A program made the translations under genes and the position numbers. From Flavobacteriaceae bacterium (GTDB lineage Bacteria > Bacteroidota > Bacteroidia > Flavobacteriales > Flavobacteriaceae), in assembly GCA_016763215.1 (NCBI GenBank), contig JAESUF010000210.1:1-8874 (forward strand): a DNA stretch of 8,874 nucleotides, written 5' to 3'. The notes beneath the pieces were generated by a model. It was not told the DNA's origin. It saw nothing but the letters and a program-made list of their open reading frames with translations, and ran no database searches. Below, in pieces: positions 4,807 to 8,874 of this stretch; positions within the stretch are counted from its first letter, which is position 1, and the number at the start of each line of letters is the position of its first letter.

Positions 4807-4977
4807 TTAAAACCCTCCTCCAGGGGCTTCTGGACTTGCTGCTTGCGCCTTTTTAGGGCTAAGCATAATATAAGTTCCTATAGCTGTTAAAGCTGCGTAT
4901 TTTCCATAGTTTCCAATTTTTCCCAATGCTTCTTTACGTGTAATCTCTTGTTCTTTCTTAATTACTTTGTTACTCAT
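4807..4977 (-). CDS. Small export-signal peptide (56 aa)
   Basis: A basic N-terminal region (NKVIKKEQEITRKEALGK) precedes a hydrophobic stretch (about residues 27-41, YAALTAIGTYIMLSP). A good signal-peptidase I site AQA lies at 44-46. Cleavage would leave only the decapeptide ASPEAPGGGF. The TRKEAL motif before the hydrophobic core resembles a Tat-type signal with RK instead of RR, so the route of export is open. It lies 20 bases downstream of the T9SS-sorted protein and is probably co-transcribed with it. If not cleaved, it would be a small membrane-anchored peptide. Its role is unknown, and a small partner of the surface proteins is one guess. Confidence 0.65.
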   Translation of the reverse strand: MSNKVIKKEQEITRKEALGKIGNYGKYAALTAIGTYIMLSPKKAQAASPEAPGGGF

Positions 4978-4997
4978 AATTCTATTTTTAGGTTGTG

Positions 4998-7223
4998 TTA
5001 TTCTAAAATGATTTTCTTTTGTATATTTCCTTTCTCAGTGTTAAGGTTTACGATATAGATTCCTGCTTTTAAAGCAGGAGGAAGCTGTACATCATTTACC
5101 ATATTTCCTTGAAAAACTCCTTGCATTACTTGTTTCCCAATAATAGAAAACACTTTTATAGAAACTTCTCCGCTTTCTACCCCTGTAACTCTTAAATTTC
5201 TTACTGATGTTGTATACAGACTAATATTCTCTGACATAAAATCTTCCACAGATAACACACTCATTGTGTTTACATGGATGTAAAAGCGCCCAATACCTGA
5301 AGTGTCTTGATCTAGTATTACGCTATATTGATTGTTTGATGAATCTAAGATTGTGTAGGTTCCTGTTGTTCTGTCTTCTAAAATAACATTCAATCCAGTT
5401 GGAATATTAACCGATTCTGCACTAAAAGTAATCTCTGTATTTATTGTTGCATTGACACCTACAGGAAAAACAATGTTTTCATAATCTTGATTAGGTACAG
5501 ATTGTATCCCTAAATTTTGACCTTGGCTATCAGCGACTAAATGTGTGTATACTTTAAAATCATTCTCTGCTCCTCCAAAAATGGTACTGTCATATCCATT
5601 GTCAAAACCTAAAGTGGTTCCCTCTATGAAATAAATATCTGTAGTACTAGCGAGTGTACCATCCGTTATTTCTAATTTAATTTCTGGTCGAGTATTTGCA
5701 CTTTTATTAAATACATCTGTTGCTTGATGACTTTGCATAGCCTCTGTTATGCTGAAGAAATTAGAGCCATTCGCACTTACAAAAAATGCTTGCCCAGGTG
5801 CAATGAACCTAGAAGTTGCATGATTTACTGGTATGTATCCTCCAGTTCCAGTGTTTGCTGATTGATCCCAAAACCAAATGGTAGATTCTGTTAAAAAATC
5901 ACTATCTGTATCATTTACTTTTAAAATATTATTAGTTGCATCTGCTGAATTAGTAGCCGCAATGTATGATGGATATGGATTTCCAACTAGATTAAAAGCA
6001 TTACCTGCTCCTACACTTATTGTGATTCCTACATTTGCTCTTGGCATATTTCCTGTAAAAGAAATATCTCCTGTTCCAGATAGTTTCGTTGTAAAACCTT
6101 TTCCTTGTTGTAAATTATCAGTAGTATCATCTCCATTAACTCCATCAGTCTGTCCTACAGTGTAATAACTCCATCGATCATTCGCTATAACTTGTGTATT
6201 ATCATAAGGTGCTATTGCTACATTTTGTGATACTCCTGAGCCACTTCCTAGAGCTAACGAATTATTTGTTGTAAAATCGATCACACTTTCTCCAATTACT
6301 GGGCTAGAAATCAAATACCAATTCGTACTTGCCAAGTTTCTTTTATAAGTAAGGCCAAAAGCAGTACTATTTTTAGCCATTAGTGAAGCTCCAGAATTTA
6401 CTGTAATAGTTCCATTATTTGTCACTGCACCACCTACGGTTAAAGCTGCATCTACGCTTAAAGTCAAATCATTTACTAGAATTGCTCCACCTGCTATAGG
6501 GTCATTAGCTACGTTAGGTATTAGTACATCTGTTGTTCCAGTAGGAACAGTTCCTAAAGACCAGTTTGTCGCTGTATCCCAATCAGTATCTGTAGTTCCC
6601 GTCCAAGTATTTGCTCCGGCAGGTAATGTTGCTCCAGAAGAATCATAAGAGTCATCAGTTATTTGAACCCCATCTCCTGCTAAAGGTGTCGTTGAAGCAG
6701 TAAATGTTAAATCTTGTGATAAACTAGCATCAAATGCTATCATAGGGTCTTGATTCACATATATATATTTAATTTTAACATGTGCTAATTTATGTGGCGA
6801 TCCTACGGAAGTAATTGATGTAAAAAAAGAACTATTTTGAGCTTGTGTCCATGCAATTGATAGCTTGCTACTTGTATTGTTTGCCAGAATAGTACCGTAA
6901 AGTGATATTGCATCAAATGCATCCTGATCCAAAATATAATCTGCATCTCCTACTGCTGGAGCAGCTGGATGAGTAAATGTTAGGTTTGCTCCAGAAATTG
7001 AACTCCCAAAAGCAGCAGTATTATAATCAAAATAAAATTGCCCTAATCCTAATTTAAAATCAGTAGCTGTTGAAAGCATTATGTCTGCTTCATAGAAGTC
7101 ATCTGATCCATCATTTGTAATCTCGGCATTGGCAAACGTAAAACTAATGGATTGTGCACTTACTACATTTACAATTCCTATAAATAAGAATAAAATTGCA
7201 TGTTGGAAAAAGCTCGTTTTCAT
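4998..7223 (-). CDS. T9SS-sorted surface protein with cohesin-like N-terminal domain (741 aa)
   Basis: I choose the start at 7223 because MKTSFFQHAILFLFIGIVNVVSAQ is then a clean signal peptide. ATGs at 7268 and 7250 would add up to 15 polar residues. Residues 26-180 form a beta-rich domain with FKLGLGQFYFDYN and a later LAHVKIKYI strand, a layout resembling cohesin-type sandwiches. After it come NTWTGTTDTDW and NWSLGTVP (about 205-228), typical of Bacteroidetes surface proteins that precede beta-helix or beta-sandwich repeats. A long central part follows, with WYLISSPV and FNLVGNPYPSYI motifs often seen in T9SS cargo. The last 80 residues are a type A sorting domain (NISLYTTSVRNLRV, GKQVMQ, LKAGIYIVNL, KKIILE) that directs outer-membrane passage and cell-surface attachment. 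It lies between the FG-GAP gene and the small export-signal peptide, all on one strand. Confidence 0.87.
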   Translation of the reverse strand: MKTSFFQHAILFLFIGIVNVVSAQSISFTFANAEITNDGSDDFYEADIMLSTATDFKLGLGQFYFDYNTAAFGSSISGANLTFTHPAAPAVGDADYILDQDAFDAISLYGTILANNTSSKLSIAWTQAQNSSFFTSITSVGSPHKLAHVKIKYIYVNQDPMIAFDASLSQDLTFTASTTPLAGDGVQITDDSYDSSGATLPAGANTWTGTTDTDWDTATNWSLGTVPTGTTDVLIPNVANDPIAGGAILVNDLTLSVDAALTVGGAVTNNGTITVNSGASLMAKNSTAFGLTYKRNLASTNWYLISSPVIGESVIDFTTNNSLALGSGSGVSQNVAIAPYDNTQVIANDRWSYYTVGQTDGVNGDDTTDNLQQGKGFTTKLSGTGDISFTGNMPRANVGITISVGAGNAFNLVGNPYPSYIAATNSADATNNILKVNDTDSDFLTESTIWFWDQSANTGTGGYIPVNHATSRFIAPGQAFFVSANGSNFFSITEAMQSHQATDVFNKSANTRPEIKLEITDGTLASTTDIYFIEGTTLGFDNGYDSTIFGGAENDFKVYTHLVADSQGQNLGIQSVPNQDYENIVFPVGVNATINTEITFSAESVNIPTGLNVILEDRTTGTYTILDSSNNQYSVILDQDTSGIGRFYIHVNTMSVLSVEDFMSENISLYTTSVRNLRVTGVESGEVSIKVFSIIGKQVMQGVFQGNMVNDVQLPPALKAGIYIVNLNTEKGNIQKKIILE

Positions 7224-7303
7224 AAATGAAATTCCTTTTCCTTGACTCATTTCATATTTTTGTTTCATTTGATATACTATTTATATATTGATTTAAATTG
7301 TGC

Positions 7304-8874
7304 TTAAAATTGTATTCCGTTACCAATCAATGATATGATTAAAGTAAGGTCTATTGTCTGTATCTGTCCATCCATATTAGCATCACGGATTGAGTACCCC
7401 GATTGCCCTACAAAGCCAATTGTATTAGAAAATGTTGTGGTTTGCACTTGGCCGCTACCGTCGGTATTTCCTGCGAACATCCCATAAATACCAGCTTTTA
7501 CTTCTTTTACGGCATTGGTAGTTCCTCGAATTACATTGATATTGTTTGTAAAGTTTACTAATTGAGCAGTAGTCGTTAATGAAACCGCAGCATCTGTTGC
7601 AATGGAAATATGATTTCGGTGAGATATAGAAACATAATAATCGTCAGAATCTATTACAAAATCTATAGGAGAAACCCCATCAGAAGCAACTACATCACCA
7701 TCTCGTTGTACAAAAGCAGAACTAGCTGCAAGTACTGAAGTAATGTCTGTTTTATCTCTTAATTCTACATATACCCAATCTACAATAGCATCATTACCGG
7801 TAGTAGCAAATACAGAGCTATTTGTAATAAGCCCATCTGCATAAGGCGAAGTAGTAGAAATAATACCTGCTACACGTAAATCGTCCTTCATTGTTCCTGC
7901 ACCTGCATCATAAGGGCCTTGTAAGAATACTGTAGGTGATACTTTTAGGGTAGTTTTATTTTCATACCAATCCAATAAGTCATCTAAGTCTGAACTTCCG
8001 ATAATATCTAAATCTCCATCACTATCTATATCAACGACTCTTACAAATTTAGCCCCATCTGCTACGTTTGTTATGACTTTTTTTGTAAAAACGTCACTTC
8101 CATCATTAACATACAAAACAACGCTATCATCATCTTTTGAAGCCGCAATTATATCTATATCTCCATCACCATCTACATCAGATGCACTTACATCTTGCGC
8201 ATTCATTGCTGAAGTATCAATAGTTATCTTGGTGAAGTTTTGACTTCCATCGTTTTCATACCAAGCAATGGTATTATCACTTGCTGAAGCTGACATTAAA
8301 TCCATGTCGCCATCGCCATCAATGTCTGCTGCTGAAACATTTCTAATACTGGTTGCATCTGTAGCTACGATATGCTCACTTGAGGTAAAATTACCTGCTC
8401 CATTATTTTCATACCAAGCAAGTGTATTCTCATCTTTAGAGCTAGATACAATATCTAAATCTCCGTCTCCATCTATGTCTGCGGTAAACAACCCAAATAA
8501 ATCTGTCAGAGAAGTTGTAGTAAACAAAGGAGCAACAAAACCGCCATTTCCATCATTAAAATTGATAGCCAATCTACCTAAAGAAGCGTGTGAAATAATA
8601 TCGATGTCTCTATCATTATCTATATCAGCGATTGAAACAGTTTTTGAATCCTGCACAAAAATTTCGTTTCTCAGGATTAAAGTTCCTGTAAAATTTTCAT
8701 TTCCATCATTTGTAAATAACCTTATATAAACAGAAGTACTAACATTTGATGTAACGATATCAAGGTCTCCATCATTATCAAAATCTGCTATCGATAGGCT
8801 ATTAATTCCAGGTATTCCTGTACCAATGACGTGAGTGGTAAAATTTTGAGAACCATCGTTTTCAAACCAACTAA
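7304..8874 (-). CDS. FG-GAP/VCBS repeat surface protein with dockerin-like C-terminus, 5' end outside window
   Basis: The frame is open to the right edge, giving 523 codons without a start. The GTG at 8656 is internal, because FG-GAP sequence continues upstream of it. Six Asp-rich loops of the DxDxDGDxD type are seen, each followed in most copies by a WYEN-DG-NFT segment. Such repeats build a calcium-binding beta-propeller used for adhesion or glycan binding. After them come a linker with FLQGPYDAGAGTM, VELRDKTDI and SISHRNHISI motifs common in flavobacterial surface proteins. The final 60 residues hold two acidic loops (NTDGSGQV and DANMDGQI) in a dockerin-like order, ending LIGNGIQF. No T9SS sorting domain is present, unlike in the next gene, which starts 80 bases downstream at 7223. 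Confidence 0.87.
   Translation of the reverse strand, partial: SWFENDGSQNFTTHVIGTGIPGINSLSIADFDNDGDLDIVTSNVSTSVYIRLFTNDGNENFTGTLILRNEIFVQDSKTVSIADIDNDRDIDIISHASLGRLAINFNDGNGGFVAPLFTTTSLTDLFGLFTADIDGDGDLDIVSSSKDENTLAWYENNGAGNFTSSEHIVATDATSIRNVSAADIDGDGDMDLMSASASDNTIAWYENDGSQNFTKITIDTSAMNAQDVSASDVDGDGDIDIIAASKDDDSVVLYVNDGSDVFTKKVITNVADGAKFVRVVDIDSDGDLDIIGSSDLDDLLDWYENKTTLKVSPTVFLQGPYDAGAGTMKDDLRVAGIISTTSPYADGLITNSSVFATTGNDAIVDWVYVELRDKTDITSVLAASSAFVQRDGDVVASDGVSPIDFVIDSDDYYVSISHRNHISIATDAAVSLTTTAQLVNFTNNINVIRGTTNAVKEVKAGIYGMFAGNTDGSGQVQTTTFSNTIGFVGQSGYSIRDANMDGQIQTIDLTLIISLIGNGIQF
7960..8874 (-). repeat. Six FG-GAP coding repeats, period about 150 bp
   Basis: The acidic calcium loops lie at 8759-8785, 8600-8626, 8453-8479, 8300-8326, 8153-8179 and 8006-8032, so successive loops are 159, 147, 153, 147 and 147 bases apart. 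Each unit encodes about 49-53 residues. Loops 3-5 are the most regular (D-G-D-G-D). The second has Arg in place of the usual Gly (DNDRDID), and its unit lacks the WYEN motif, so this blade has diverged. More units probably lie beyond the edge, since the sequence there still reads WFENDGSQNFT. Confidence 0.85.

Noticed and set aside
7224..7268. Upstream ATGs (7268, 7250) for the T9SS protein
   Set aside because: They add polar residues before an otherwise typical signal peptide. They remain possible, but the start at 7223 is preferred.
8654..8656. GTG as the start of the FG-GAP gene
   Set aside because: The same frame continues upstream to the window edge and still encodes FG-GAP sequence (WFENDGSQNFT, DFDNDGDLD), so this GTG is internal.
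7960..8874. CRISPR-like or tandem DNA repeat array
   Set aside because: The about 150-bp periodicity is fully explained by FG-GAP protein repeats in a continuous open frame. There are no short identical repeats with unique spacers.

Overview
The window is AT-rich and looks like chromosome of a marine-type Flavobacteriia/Bacteroidetes bacterium. The evidence is a Por/type IX secretion (T9SS) C-terminal sorting domain, FG-GAP surface proteins, Bacteroidetes-type promoters (TTTG, 19-bp spacer, TAnnTTTG), weak Shine-Dalgarno use and many tightly packed small genes. I cannot name the genus from sequence alone.

Region 1 (1-1069). The left edge holds a decayed or frameshifted minus-strand coding remnant, a 29-bp direct repeat and a minus-strand hairpin with a T-tract. 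A 36-codon plus-strand peptide (342-452) follows, with a double-glycine-like leader and a well-placed promoter. A convergent minus-strand gene (488-964) encodes an unknown protein with three membrane segments. The 105-bp gap after it carries divergent promoters.

Region 2 (1070-4466). One compact plus-strand operon runs through ten reading frames with gaps of 0-4 nt or short overlaps. In order they are an SPFH/Band 7 protein, a glycine-zipper microprotein, a 30-aa single-pass peptide, a second glycine-zipper microprotein, a third that is frameshifted, two tandem DUF4177-like proteins, a two-helix membrane protein with a PH-like domain, an exported alpha/beta hydrolase, and an Arc-type ribbon-helix-helix (RHH) regulator whose frame is broken by one base at an A6 run. 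The content suggests a membrane-organisation or envelope-stress module. This is inference, and no gene in it has a function provable from this window.

Region 3 (4467-4612) is a short convergent intergenic stretch with a probable hairpin terminator.

Region 4 (4613-8874) is a minus-strand cluster read right to left. It starts with an FG-GAP/VCBS-repeat surface protein that is open at the right edge and ends in a dockerin-like tail. Next comes a secreted protein with a cohesin-like N-terminal beta-sandwich and a T9SS sorting domain, then a 56-aa peptide with an export-signal-like segment, then a 55-aa unknown protein. The FG-GAP protein has no sorting domain of its own, while its neighbour has one. 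The pair may therefore form a two-component surface complex through a dockerin-cohesin type contact.

The items most worth checking are the array of perfectly periodic glycine-zipper microproteins behind the SPFH gene, the two single-base frame disruptions in that operon, the candidate RHH half-sites over its promoter, the split FG-GAP/T9SS pair and the small peptides.
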